DNA from: Aporrectodea caliginosa
Taxonomy: Eukaryota > Annelida > Clitellata > Crassiclitellata > Lumbricidae
Length of the DNA: 64,000 bases
Reading direction: 5' to 3'
NCBI GenBank assembly: GCA_020284085.1
Contig: JACEVL010000768.1
Coordinates: forward strand, 629,001-693,000
The translations under genes were made by a program, and so were the position numbers. Under the pieces are notes generated by a model, which worked only from the letters and a program-made list of their open reading frames with translations, was not told the origin of the DNA and made no database searches. Of the stretch, positions 1 to 10,779 are shown one piece after another (the stretch's first letter is position 1; every line of letters starts with the position of its first letter).

Positions 1-206
1 ATACAGAAGCAAAATATTGACCCAATTTCTTTTGATCAGTTCACCGATTACCAACGAGTAGACTTGTACCATTAGTTTTTGATCAGGACAGTCACCCAAA
101 TGATTGTCTTCCAGTTGTGCAGAACAAGCAAGACAATTAGCTCCAGATGGAGCTATCCATAGTGAATTATCACTATATTATAGCATTAACACATAATCTA
201 TCCACA

Positions 207-647
207 TCAATGAGTCGATCTCCTCGTAGACCGTTTATTACGGCATCTGCCAACACTACCAGAATTTTTGATGGCAAAAGAAGTAGCCAACACAATTCCA
301 ATCTTCCGACCATGGCCCTCGGCTTTAATGTACACTTCTTCTAAGTCCTTAAGAAGACCAGCCATGGTCGCCACTCTATTCCGGGCCAGAAAAGCAACTA
401 TAGCATCCATAGCTAGGGCCCACGTTTCAAATGTCCACCACCGACAACCCAGCCAAGGCTGGATATACCGGTCGGCTTTAGGTTCCACCATGAAATCCGG
501 TCCCACCAGCCCAGATGCTTCCGCTGCCCAACGTAGCAACACCGCCTTCAGAGAAGGTAGGCAGGCGAGGGCCTGCGCCGTCACCACTGTGATTGGGGAT
601 GGACTAAAGGTTGCAGCAGTCCCTGCAGAATTCTCCATCATATCCAT
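207..647 (-). CDS. Unrecognised 146-codon open frame
   Basis: An ATG-initiated frame of 146 residues with a Trp-rich middle (WLGCRWWTFETWA), rich in Ala and Leu and ending in a basic Ser/Arg tail. Local GC is higher than in its AT-rich surroundings, which suggests past coding selection. I do not recognise a family. It could be an exon of a neighbouring gene off the left edge or a fragment of a mobile-element protein. No paralogous copy is visible elsewhere in the window. Confidence 0.25.
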   Translation of the reverse strand: MDMMENSAGTAATFSPSPITVVTAQALACLPSLKAVLLRWAAEASGLVGPDFMVEPKADRYIQPWLGCRWWTFETWALAMDAIVAFLARNRVATMAGLLKDLEEVYIKAEGHGRKIGIVLATSFAIKNSGSVGRCRNKRSTRRSTH

Positions 648-1476
648 CTCTAAATGAGTGTTCGATGTTTCTGTTTACAGTGGTTAGTTCTGAAGGCAGT
701 TCAGGTAAGACTAAATCTGGTTACGATCTGTTTTACGCTATATGTATACATACGTTTATTTCTATACATACGCTATACATACTTTTATTTCTGCATAAAT
801 TATGCAAACCTTCCATAGAACAATGTCTCAATGCTTCAGGAATCTGCAACACAAACGTTTTGTCGCTGTAATAGTAAGTGGCGAAATACTTTTAATCGTT
901 TCAAATTTTATTTTAAGTGCCACTTCAATAAAGAGAAAGCTCAGGCGCAATCTCCGCGAACCTATAAGATGCAAAATGCAATTTAAAAGCCAAATTTCAA
1001 ATAAGCTTACGCATTGAATAATTGGAGTGTTTTTCATGTGTCTAATTCTCCACCATGTTACAGGATACCTCCAGCTGTGAAGCGACGATCTGTAATGTAA
1101 TTGAGAGGAGTTATTTCAGCATCACTTTCTCAAAAAATGTACTTTAAAACACACCTCCATAGAAGTAAGCTTACTCTCTTGGAAACTTCTTAATTACACG
1201 CTAGAGTTTGTAAGTATCACACATGTGCGTTTTGCCATAGTGGTTGTTCAGGTTGAATTTTATCAGAAATTTTATGTGTTTTGAGAATTTTTCACTAGAG
1301 TGACATATCTAAGAACTCTAGAGGTTCGGTGCAAGAATGTTTCTTTTAACTCGAAATGCTGTTCATTTTCAAGAACAGGCAATCCGATAGCTTTCCCCTA
1401 TTACATAATATAAATTGTGTTTAGTTTTAGTCTGCTTGTATCTCTCTGCTCATATATGTATTTGCATATCACCTAG
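648..1476. other. Region upstream of copy 1, no leader exon found
   Basis: In copies 2-5 the leader exon lies about 0.7-0.8 kb before the V exon. The equivalent stretch here has no ATG-GAY/GAR-GGA-AAA leader followed by ATATCAG and a GT donor. Similarity to the other copies' first intron is recognisable only from about 1390 onwards (TCTGCTTGTATCTCTCTGCTC). Copy 1 therefore seems to have lost its usual 5' exon, or uses an unrelated one. Confidence 0.45.
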
Positions 1477-1797
1477 GTCTATTAGATGGATTCAGACAGG
1501 ATATGAACCAAACTAAGTCTCTGCCAAATGTGACGCAATCTGTGGATACAAATGTCGTAATAGAATGTCGTTCTGAGTGTCTAAACTCCACTGATCAACC
1601 TTCCTGGTTTAAATATGACCATGGAAAAATTCTCATCTACAATGCTTCTTCCTCAAGCAACAGCAATTCGAGTAAATACTCGGTTGGGACTGGAAACAAA
1701 ACTCTCACAGTGATGAATGTGCAACTGAGTGATGCAGCAACGTATTGTTGCAACGTTGGTGGATTGGAAGATTGTTGCTCAAACGTCGTCGTCACAA
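1477..1797 (+). CDS. Copy 1 V-like Ig exon
   Basis: Phase 1-1 exon between CACCTAG and ACAA|GTATGT. It encodes a V-like Ig domain with NVVIEC as the first Cys and ATYCCNVGG as the second, the Trp in PSWFKYDHGK, and potential N-glycosylation sites at NST, NAS, NSS and NKT. Copy 1 has an extra Cys (SECLNST) and CC in place of the usual Y-C near the end (EDCCSNV), so its disulphide pattern may differ. Confidence 0.85.
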
Positions 1798-2305
1798 GTA
1801 TGTTACAGACTTCAGTTTTACTGGGCTTATTCAGCATGTATGTTCCTAGATCTCAAAATAGCACCTTCTGTATCACAAAACACCATAAGTATTGCTCTGT
1901 GGAATCAGCTACTATATGTCGCACTGTCATCTGTGCCACTGCTAATGTCGCCTTTTCGAAGGATATTGTAAACTAATTCTCTGTTCAATGGTCGTTATTT
2001 TTTACTTTCATGGGCAGAATTACTATGAACTTCATCCAATGTGTTCTGACTGTCTGGATGGAATGGAAATTTCTTACACTTATACAGTTTGTGATTATTA
2101 TTGACAGGTGAAATTGAGGATTAATATTTAGCCATGAAGTGTGATCAATTTTGTATTTGCAGTAATAAGTGTTTGGGACTTTTGAGGACTTTTTGACATA
2201 GTCAGGTTGGCCAATTACCTTAGCCAAATGCCACCTATGCTTTGGTTATGTTGTTGGCCAGTGTTAATCATCTGTTGATAAATATTTTCGGCTTACTAAT
2301 ACCAG

Positions 2306-2531
2306 GTTACGTGACAGCTTCCTCGAGATCATGGAATCGTGTAGAGATTGGAGAAACTGTCAATCTCACATGTTCCTTGATCTACAATTCACCAGCCAAG
2401 GATCTTGATGCCCCATTTCCACTCTCAGACGACCAAGATCCGAAGTTGTCAATGTTCATTGGGAAAGATGAACTACCGTACTTGTAGAACTGGTTGTTGA
2501 CGTTGATACAGTGCCTCACAGGAAATCTATT
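2306..2531 (+). pseudogene. Copy 1 B1 exon with frameshift
   Basis: First half of the second Ig domain (GETVNLTCSLIYNSP, then APFPLSDDQDPKLSMFIG). The exon is 226 nt. Entered in phase 1 it leaves phase 2 at the donor (ATT|GTGAGT), whereas the paralogs (242 or 221 nt) leave phase 0. The frame hits TAG at 2485-2487, while the conserved ELVVDVDTVPH segment continues in another frame from about 2487. A net indel therefore lies near 2462-2487. Confidence 0.75.
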
Positions 2532-3506
2532 GTGAGTATCATCGATTGATTTCTTTCTTTCCATTTAATGCGCTTATTAGCAATAAGATAGACGAGTCCT
2601 GATACCCTAACTGCATGGAGTGTGCAGCTCCTCGTTTTCGACCAAGGTGTGCTACGACACTATGAACTATCAGTGGCTGACCACCTGAATTCACTTTGCA
2701 GAACCTGTTTCTATCAGTTGCGTCACTTGCCGTAAACCTTTGTACAGAACCTAGCTCATTCATTCAAACTGACATGGAATGACTACGGCAACTCCACTGC
2801 TGCTGTAGATTAACAACTCTAATGCTTACATATATATATTTCTTTTATTGAAACGTTAAGTTGACAAACCGCAACTTAGTACAGATAGATAGAAAGAAAA
2901 ACAAATGACTAATATTCTAATTATCTGCTATGCCTGATCTAGAGACATGCATCAACGTATCGGCTTTTCTAATTCAAACGGACCTTCTTCTAAGAACAAT
3001 CTTCATTTAAATATTGATGTATGTTGGCCTATGTATCGATCAGATATGCATGCATGCATTGGGCCTACATCTAGAAATTAATAATTTGTATAGTGCATTT
3101 TAATACCTCTCAGAAGCGCTACCTACATTTTTACTGTTAATGCATGGACTTATTTAACATGGCCGTTCTAAGTTCATGCATTAACAGTAAACATTTTAAA
3201 CTGCCACGCACTTCATAGGTGACAGAAACACTGTCATAGTTTCCCCGTTTCCGTTCAATCACTGGTGCTAGAATGCTCCCTCCATTTAAACATCCTATCA
3301 TTATCGATCAGATTTCGGTCTGGTGTTGGTGCGCCATCGGTTGATGCTTTGTGCATTAGTATCGACCCATTAGAAGTTACTAATTAACAATGAACAATCG
3401 AACAATACCAATGAATTCGGTAGAGAGAAATGATTGTTATGATTAATGAAAAACATGTATAAACCGCTCGTTTAACTATGGCTGGCCCTTGTCTTTAATT
3501 TTGCAG

Positions 3507-3606
3507 TCCGTCAACAAAACTCTTGTGGTCGCAGACTTAGATCGAAACCTCGAATGCAGAGTTTATTCAACGAAGCCTTGGTGGTACAGGGCTACAATCA
3601 ATCAAA
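3507..3606 (+). CDS. Copy 1 B2 exon (second half of Ig domain 2)
   Basis: Exon between TTTTGCAG and CAAA|GTAGGC, 100 nt, phase 0-1. It starts SVNKTLVVADLDRNLEC and supplies the second Cys of the domain. After this Cys the peptide (RVYSTKPWWYRATINQ) is six residues longer than, and unrelated to, the tips in copies 2-5. Confidence 0.75.
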
Positions 3607-3992
3607 GTAGGCGATAATCTAGCACCATTATGCATATACTTCGTAATATTATAGACCTTTGAACTCTTGATGATAACCATGATAGGATAGATGCACTTTT
3701 ACACCGTTGTCTGATGCACCAACAACTCCATTGGCTCCCTGCGTAAGGATATACTTATGAACCTTTGATGATTACTATGTGGGTCTTATAAGTGTCTCAT
3801 GTAGGATAATGGAACTAATATGGACCACATGAGAGATTTCTGGCAGACGAAAGAATGAATGAAGAATGTGGGACGTCAATACTTGAAGCAGAGGAAGAGT
3901 TAGTAACACGAAATAAATCTAATACACAGATATGCACACTAGCTTGATTTTCCCATTGTGTATGCTTTATAATTTTTGTATTTCGATTGTAG

Positions 3993-4268
3993 TTGCACGT
4001 CTAGACATCAGTATAATTTACCCAAACAATGCGCAGTCGTCAAACGGTGAGTACAAGATAAACGACGTTTTCGAGTGCGTCGCTGAAACATTTCCATTCT
4101 TAAATGCTACCTGGACGGATGTTACAGCACCGGGAACTCCGCGAATCATCTCCACAGGGATTGGAAATGCGACAGCGAAGGTATTGACAGCTGGAAAATA
4201 CGTCTGGACGTGTTCAACAACAAGTCCTCTCAAAAGAAACAAGGTTTCCACTGATCTTTCTTTTACAG
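3993..4268 (+). CDS. Copy 1 C-type Ig exon
   Basis: 276 nt, phase 1-1, acceptor ATTGTAG and donor ACAG|GTGAGT. Ig domain with Cys in VFECVAE, the core Trp in NATWTD, and the second Cys in GKYVWTCSTTSP. N-glycosylation sites at NAT. The length is identical in all five copies. Confidence 0.85.
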
Positions 4269-5051
4269 GTGAGTTGTTAAGAGTTGTCTGGTTCTTAACT
4301 GATTTCTGCTAAGAGATATAGTTGAATACATAGTCGGCTGTGGAGCTATTATATTATCTGACTAATAATATGAGCACATAGTGGGAAACTGCTTTCGTAA
4401 GTTGCACTTTACGAGGTATGATGAAGTTTTTACTTTGCATCAATTAACCCTCGTGGTTATGACGTATTGAAGGTCACGCCGAAGGTAGGCTATATACCTC
4501 GTTGACCTTCAGAATCTGTCAGGCAATCCAATTAATTGGTTAACGAAGGAGCCAGTAAATCAATGAGTCTTATTATCTCTTATAATTGGAAAACTTCTAT
4601 AGATCCTTTAGCCCAACGCATTCAGTCAATGTTCGCTTCTATGCAAAAAACCTGTCAGGATGCATGAGTTAGGGATAAGATGAATAAGCGAGTTGGTCAG
4701 TTGTTGGCCATGATAGGATGGATATGAAAGACGATAAATGATCAACGCAAGGCAGTGAATATGAACGAACGTAAAGACCGGTTTGGGAACGGTTAACGAG
4801 AATTAGTACGTGTGCAAGCCAACGTTCAGTGGGCTCAAATCAGCTTCCACCATTCCAGTCCATGCGCGAGGAGGGCATCTAACACTCTTCTTCGAAACCC
4901 TAACGGAGAGCCGGAAATCATTACTCGCCAGGACATGGTCCTGGTCACCTTCGAAGCGTGCGACGTCTTCAGACAACCGGAGTGTGGTGATCATAGTGTT
5001 TCGTAGATTCCTGAGTTTTGTCTACATAAAGTGTTGTTTTTTTGCATACAG

Positions 5052-5084
5052 CTCGAAATCTCTCTGATCCAGAAGGAAACAAAG
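5052..5084 (+). CDS. Copy 1 mini hinge exon
   Basis: A 33-nt phase 1-1 exon between TTGCATACAG and AAAG|GTAAGA adding ARNLSDPEGNK between domain C and the membrane segment. Both inclusion and skipping keep the frame. I could not find an equivalent in copies 2-5. It is supported only by splice consensus and phase. Confidence 0.4.
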
Positions 5085-5325
5085 GTAAGATATTTTAGTA
5101 TCGTAACACTGCTATGCTCGGTTTACAAACGCGCATCATTAGATTATCTAAGATCACATGCTGATACAAAAGCCGGATGACGGATATTTTGCGTACGTTG
5201 GGTATTTGGGCGATAGAAGTAACTTATTTAAAACGATAATTTTTTGTATAGGCGGTAATCATTCTCAAGCTGGCTGTTTTTCACCAGTAGTATTTTTGAA
5301 CTAAAAAATCCATCGTTTGTTGCAG

Positions 5326-5415
5326 CCTCTGCGGGAGAGAAGGTCACTCGTTCAATCCTGTTAACATCTGGTTGTATGCTGTTCATCGCTTTTATCGTCT
5401 GCTGATTTATAAGAG
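5326..5415 (+). CDS. Copy 1 M exon (GPI/transmembrane segment)
   Basis: Phase 1 entry gives ASAGEKVTRS, a small-residue cluster and short polar spacer, then the hydrophobic ILLTSGCMLFIAFIVC and TGA at 5403-5405. That order is the classic GPI-attachment signal. After the TGA only TTT ATA AGA G remains before the donor GTAACC. Confidence 0.75.
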
Positions 5416-5420
5416 GTAAC

Positions 5421-5560
5421 CGATTGGACTTCGACCTCCACTGGACATCGATCTCTGGACAACCCCTCTGACTAGACGCTGCGCTCGTGAATAAGCTGGT
5501 GCCCTGCGCTTAGCTTTAGAGTAGCGCTTTGGAAATGTGTAGTTTACGATTACTATTACG
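5421..5560 (+). repeat. Shared 3' block behind copy 1
   Basis: Contains GCTGCGCTCGTGAATAAGC and the run TAGCTTTAGAGTAGCGCTT, which recur at about 10090 (+) and, in opposite orientation, near 22900, 38035 and 46460 (-). It is the degenerate counterpart of the tail block that follows copies 2-5. Confidence 0.4.
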
Positions 5561-6969
5561 ATTACAGACTTGGTTACATTATTAATATAATGACTTTAAG
5601 CGGTCTTAACAATAAGTGACGTGTTTTACTTAATTATAAGTATTTAATTTGTGAGTTCTATTGCATCGGTGTCTAATGCAACTGTCATATTCATGGTGAT
5701 GTGTACTTACTGCTTTACGTTTTAATAGGAGTGGTACTTTGGTTTTTATTATGTATGTAGATAATAACAGAATGTTGCAAAAACAGACTCTATAATAGGG
5801 ATCGGACATTATATATGGAACAGTAAGTTATATTAGAACGAATCAGAATGTATATACAGTTCATTTTATGTTTATGTACATTGTACCTGCTTCGTGAGTG
5901 TTTGTAATAAAGACAGTCGTAGGCTACTCTGTTCTTTGAGAGGGTGACAATTCGTAGGTTAGGTAAGCTCCCACACGTGGTAGTTGTTTATAGCAACCGA
6001 TGACGGACCCTTACAAGGCGTAAACAGAAGACAACTCATGTGGCCGATCCCCAAATCATTGTATTGGCTGCCCATAGAAAGTCGAAAAACTTTCAAGACT
6101 GAAATTTGAGTCTAATTGTATAGAAGACTCCACATTTCATTATCTTCAGTCGATGCTGACTCCAGCAGTGACTGCTAGGTAGGCCTACTCTATCACCTTT
6201 GAAAAATGCTTGTACGTCTTATGCATGCATGGACGTATGTATGCATGTATGTATGTATGTTTTTATGTATGTTTTTATGTATGTTTTTATTTTTCATGTG
6301 TTTGAATATAGGTATGCACGTATGCATGTAGGCCTACGTGTATGCGTGCATATTACGGTGTGTGGTGTATTCTGTCCTTCAAAGTCCAAATTTATTATGT
6401 GTCCCATATAAAAATTTAAATCATGCCAAAGTCGTAACGCTTCGTTGCCCCGAACACAAGAAACTCCCTCCATCTGCGACTTATACCCGATAACCTGGCC
6501 TGCGTTAAGGACAGGAGTCGCCGAACTCCGTTTTGACAGGTATCTCCATTTAGGCGCTGATAGTAGCAACCACTATTGTACATTTGTAGTGTTGCTTTTC
6601 TAGTGTTGCTATTGTAGTATTGTGTTGTAGAGTTGTCTTGTAGTGTTGCTTGTGTAGTTTTGCTTTTGTGTTCGTGTCGCATAATGTGTAGATTAGCTAA
6701 TGAAAATGTACTTTTCCCGCTGTTTCACCAAGGTTCTTAGTATTCTCGTTCATCTAGTATTGTATGTATATGGCCATTTATATAGCGCCTTACAAGAAAC
6801 TCACGAAGGCGCTGTCAGTATCTTACCATTCTAATCGGCTTTCAATTTGGTTGTTTTAATTTCGTTTATTGATTTTATTTCATCGTTCTTTATTCACATC
6901 TATAGGTTTATGCATCGTGTTTTTGCTACCGCCCAACTGAAATTATTGTGTTTTGTTCCACTAAATCAG
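5561..6969 (+). other. Non-coding stretch between M and T1 exons of copy 1
   Basis: No exon-like frame is seen. It holds an (ATGT)n-rich tract at about 6231-6300 and a degenerate GTAGTGTTGC-type repeat near 6580-6665. The rest is AT-rich single-copy-looking sequence. Confidence 0.4.
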
Positions 6970-7172
6970 TCAGCAGCAACAAGAGCGTTGTTAAAACTCG
7001 CAGCCCCTCTCCATTGAAATTAGATTGCCACTCGAATAAAACTGCACCGCCGTCTCACACAATTGAACGAAACTATTATACTTCTGATCCTAGCGTGTAT
7101 AGGACCATTGTAAGAACGCAAGACACGATGTATGGTGTGCAGCCGACTGTTACGGCAACGCTACTTGAGTGA
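6970..7172 (+). CDS. Copy 1 alternative tail exon T1 (ITIM-like)
   Basis: After the acceptor AAATCAG the exon reads, in phase 1, SSNKSVVKTRSPSPLKLD and onward for 67 codons to TGA 7170-7172. It contains SVYRTI, which fits the ITIM consensus (S/I/V/L)xYxx(I/V/L), plus NYYTSD and TMYGVQ tyrosines, and starts with spaced Lys/Arg as expected just inside a membrane. A diverged copy lies on the - strand at 10620-10770, as expected for copy 2. Use of the exon requires passing the TGA in M or another upstream exon. Confidence 0.45.
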
Positions 7173-8881
7173 GACGCTGGCTACGCATTCGCGGTCACAG
7201 CCAGATGTAAATTCGATTCAACCCAGAGTTATTTATTGTATCGTCAACAAAAGTCGAATGGTTTTCTAATACTGTAAACGTAGCAGTTGACGACGCTGCT
7301 TTAAAGGTCGTTAAGAAAGGAACGCAGATCATGAAAACTTGTTATGTAGAAATGTTTTCAAAAAAAACCCCGAGAGGTACTAAACGGTTTAGGGGATGAC
7401 CACGAGTAGAGACCTTTGCGACACTCGAGACGTCCCGGCTTCAGATCGAGGCGTTCTTGTTGAACTCTTTCCGATCTAGTTCTAATACGATAGTTGTTAA
7501 CGCTCTAATGACGACAGTGTAGCCTACTGAAAACGTCTGGGAAACCAATGCAGCTCGTCGTTAAAGTGTTAAGCAGATATTTTCAAGAGCAGGTGTGTGC
7601 TAGCGCTTAGAAAGGCCTCGTCGTTAACCTCATAAATAAGTGAAGTGCATCAGCCCCTACATATGCGTTCGACCATGTTCATTTTGTGCTAGTGCCCTGC
7701 GCTGTCCTGGCTTGCTTCTAACGACCCGTGTGTAAGGTGTTCATAGTACGGCCAAAAACATAAATACACAGGTAGAATCGGTAAAGGTTCGTGAACTCAT
7801 TGAGACGAAAATGCCTGCTGCAAACGACGCCCTCACTAGAATCCTGTGTGTGATCGGCAGATTCCTTTTTGCCAAAGGTACGTTGAAATCTTTTGTTATG
7901 ACTTCTGTGATGTCGCTATCGTAATACACACATAATACACACTCGATCGGCGCTTCATGTTTGGCCAGTCATTTTCCAATTCGTTTGGTATCGATTAGCT
8001 GCAATTTTACTCAAGGCTGAAAGTTATCTTACAGTAATTCAGTTTTCACCACTTCAAATCTTGTGGAGTAGCTATGAACGTAGGTAAACTTAATAATAAA
8101 TCAATAATAATATTAATAAATTAAAAATAAATTTATAATATAAATTTATACTGTATTTTTTATAATATATTATAATTAATAATATAAGTTTATAACATAC
8201 GATAGCACCATCCATGCATCTATCGATCGATCCATATATCTAGTTATCTACCATCTACCATCTATCTATCTGTCTCTACCTATGCGTCTATATGTAGCAA
8301 CAGCTACAATTTATATAGCTCTATGGACAACCATCCTACGCTGAATACCTTCGCTGCACGGCGCCAGGCAGTCTGTCTACGTGTTTTCAGACTACATTAT
8401 TCTGACAGCTAGCCATCCTCGGGTTAAACTGATTGAATACGAATGAAAACAGGATCGCAACTTATAGGCCTCCCTACCCCATTCCCTACCCTACACACAC
8501 TTGCATGATTGTTTATTGGGAGAGTGCATGAGTGCATGCTGCTTTCACTGTGTTCTATCGGCCAATGGTAACATAAGCTGTTTCTCTTTAGGGTCTTTGT
8601 AGGTGGTTGATAGGCCAGTATCTATGTCATTATTTTATGTCAGGCGTTAGACTTCATGTTGCATTATTGATTTATTGAATATAAACGACCTTGTCACATA
8701 CATGTAGCATAATACGACATTGTATACCATCAGTTTCTCGTAGGTGGTTAATAGGTCACCAGGTCTGTACGTGACACACATTTAATAACAACGTTCAGTG
8801 TGATTTGTCGTTAGAACCTTTCCACGATTGAAGGTCGACATACGCTCTCCGCAATACAATACAATACAACACAATACAACT
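7173..8881. other. Non-coding region between T1 and the SINE
   Basis: No gene recognised. It includes an AT-rich run near 8084-8190 and an (ATCT)n-like tract near 8213-8290, and ends in (ATACA)n that abuts the SINE at 8882. Confidence 0.4.
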
Positions 8882-9115
8882 GGGACGCGGTGGTTTGGGG
8901 GTATGTTCGGTGCCTTGCAACTGGAGGGTTGCGGGTTCGAATCCACCTCAAAGCCGCCGCGTAGGGACCCTGGGCAAGTCCTTCACTCGCAATTGCTCAT
9001 GCGCTTCGGCGTGAAACTCCGATTCAGCGTCCGCGCAGTAGTCGGGAGCGCCTCTGAATAGGAATCTGTGAGGGGCGCTATAACAAGTGTTCAAATACAA
9101 TACAAAAATACAATA
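8882..9115 (+). mobile_element. tRNA-derived SINE, family A
   Basis: Head resembles a tRNA gene with a B box (GGTTCGAATCC at 8934-8944). A unique body (CCGCGTAGGGACC and GCGCCTCTGAATAG) follows, then an (ATACA)n tail. A near-identical copy is at 52328-52547. It lies in the intron before tail exon T2. Confidence 0.75.
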
Positions 9116-9487
9116 CAATACAATTTTGGTGTACAGACATCATATATTGAACTGATCAGGACCGTCAAATGTTATAAAATATTACATATAAACCTATATT
9201 CCACATATCATCCTAATGATGAAAGTTTTCCTCATCGTGTCATCTACCGGAGGGATAGTGTCATTATGGGCCCATGGGCGCAGGTGGTAAGCGGTGGCAG
9301 GTCAGGTCATGCAGTGCATGGCCCTCACGATGTTATGCGATGTGGCTGATGCTAGTCTGCAATTCGTGCAACATGAAGTTTTAAATAATAATTACACATG
9401 TATGTACTAACACACTTTATCCACGAATAAAAATTTATATAATTTACTTAGCAAGTTTCTCTTCAAATTGTGTCAATCTGATTTCAG

Positions 9488-10083
9488 GCTTCTATACGCG
9501 TCGAAAAGCCTCGGAAACGGGTCTAAAAGCATCAGGCGTGACAACATCAACTGCACCAACTACCACATGCCGTTGGTCACGAAGTTTAAGACCAGTTGGA
9601 CACTCTGGTAGATCAACCACCACTCAGCGTCTCTCGGTGTCTACAACTTCGACTGCAACTCAAATATCAGAGTCAACTTCCCAGTTGGATTCAACTGACT
9701 CCGTGTCTGTTGCTAGAGCAGTGTCTTCAAGGCCCGACATAGCAACGAGGCCGACTTCACGATCGAGGAATTCCTCTGGTCCGTCTTCTCGTGTTACAAC
9801 AAGGAGCCGAACGCCGGGAGGTGGCATCGGTTCAAGGCCAACTTCGTCCTCGAGGAACTCACCCTATCGACGACCTTCTACCAGAGTGGGGACCCTCATC
9901 GCCAGAGCTACTCCAATAGAAGGGACAACCTCAAACTTGACTTCATCCCACCCGCCGTCTTACAGTGATGTCGTCAATGCAGTCGGGGTCTTGCAGCGTA
10001 AAGAAGACGCTCCACCAACTTATGAGACTCTCTTCCAAAACCAATATTCCGGCTTAGGACCTTCACTTGGACAATATCTCTGA
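9488..10083 (+). CDS. Copy 1 alternative tail exon T2 (two PPxY motifs)
   Basis: The acceptor TGATTTCAG ends at 9487. Entered in phase 1 it reads GFYTRRKASETGLKASG, a basic juxtamembrane-like start, then a Ser/Thr/Arg/Pro-rich low-complexity tail of about 198 residues to TGA 10081-10083. Near the C-terminus are PPSYSDV and PPTYETL, both PPxY motifs of the kind bound by WW domains (for example NEDD4-type ligases). The sequence GAATAAAC lies 19 nt past the stop and may serve in polyadenylation. Function as an alternative cytoplasmic tail is inferred from phase and composition. Confidence 0.5.
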
Positions 10084-10156
10084 GGCGAAGAAGCGCTCGT
10101 GAATAAACTGGTGACCTGGGCTTAGCTTTAGATTAACGCTTTAAAACTTTGTGTTT

Positions 10157-10387
10157 AATAATAATAATAATAATAATCTTTTTCTTTATTGAAGCGGCTG
10201 ACAAACGCACTGCGCTGTACATTTACATGTTATGCAATTTAAATCTTAACAACTAACAGAACAGACAGCCTGCAATACACGGCGCTAATAGCACGATAGC
10301 CTACAAAGCATATCCGCCCAACGGGGGCTCGAACTCGGTACCTCTCGCTCTCTGTGCCAGATGTTATCCAATGCGCTATCGCCCCCG
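10157..10387 (-). mobile_element. tRNA-derived SINE, family C
   Basis: On the - strand it begins GGGGGCGATAGCGCATTGG (A-box-like), has GAGTTCGAGCC (B box), then a body ending AATAAAGAAAAAGATT and an (ATT)n tail. A second copy is at 28163-28448. It sits between the convergent ends of copies 1 and 2. Confidence 0.65.
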
Positions 10388-10619
10388 ATTAGCCAAGTTG
10401 ATTGGATCCACAGCTGGTCCACATTCACCGTTGCACTAAAGGTTACGGTTGTCCAGCTTTTGGACCCTTGTTGGCCCAATAAACGTGGTTAATGTAATCT
10501 AATGACTTCTCTAGCGCCAATAGCACAATGCCAAGACATCAGTTGACGGTCGCTTCGAGCGATGTCTAACCAAAACTGGCAATCCATTGGAGAACCGGTC
10601 GAAAGCGGCGTTTCTTACA

Positions 10620-10770
10620 ATGGACCTATAGACGCTGGGCTCAGAAGTATAACAATTCATTCAATTGTGTGAGACGGCAGTGCAAATTTAATCGAGTGGG
10701 AATCTAATTCCAATGGCGAGGGGCTGCGATTTTTAACAACTGACGTCATCGACGCTCTTGTTGTTGCTGA
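10620..10770 (-). pseudogene. Copy 2 tail exon T1, degenerate
   Basis: On - it starts AATCAG|TCAGCAACAACAAGAGCG and matches T1 of copy 1, including AGCCCCTCGCCATTGG and CCGTCTCACACAATTGA. About 10 extra bases (GATGACGTCA) shift the frame and bring a TAA in, so the ITIM-like part is not translatable. It lies in the expected place downstream of copy 2. Confidence 0.55.
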
Positions 10771-10779
10771 CTGATTTAT

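Larger units (their letters stand above)
1477..10083 (+). pseudogene. Ig-superfamily receptor gene, copy 1 (probably defective)
   Basis: The only + strand member of the family. Exons: V 1477-1797, B1 2306-2531, B2 3507-3606, C 3993-4268, hinge 5052-5084, M 5326-5415, then alternative tails T1 6970-7172 and T2 9488-10083. All splice sites are GT-AG and phases match the other copies. Against function: no leader exon is seen and B1 carries a net frameshift. For function: V, B2, C and M are open, T2 stays open for about 198 codons, and C and M are well conserved. It is either a recent pseudogene or an assembly-error-bearing gene. It converges on copy 2. Confidence 0.7.

Noticed and set aside
8882..9115. 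Functional tRNA gene
   Set aside because: Only tRNA-like promoter boxes; no credible cloverleaf, and the body plus (ATACA)n tail and second copy show it is a SINE.
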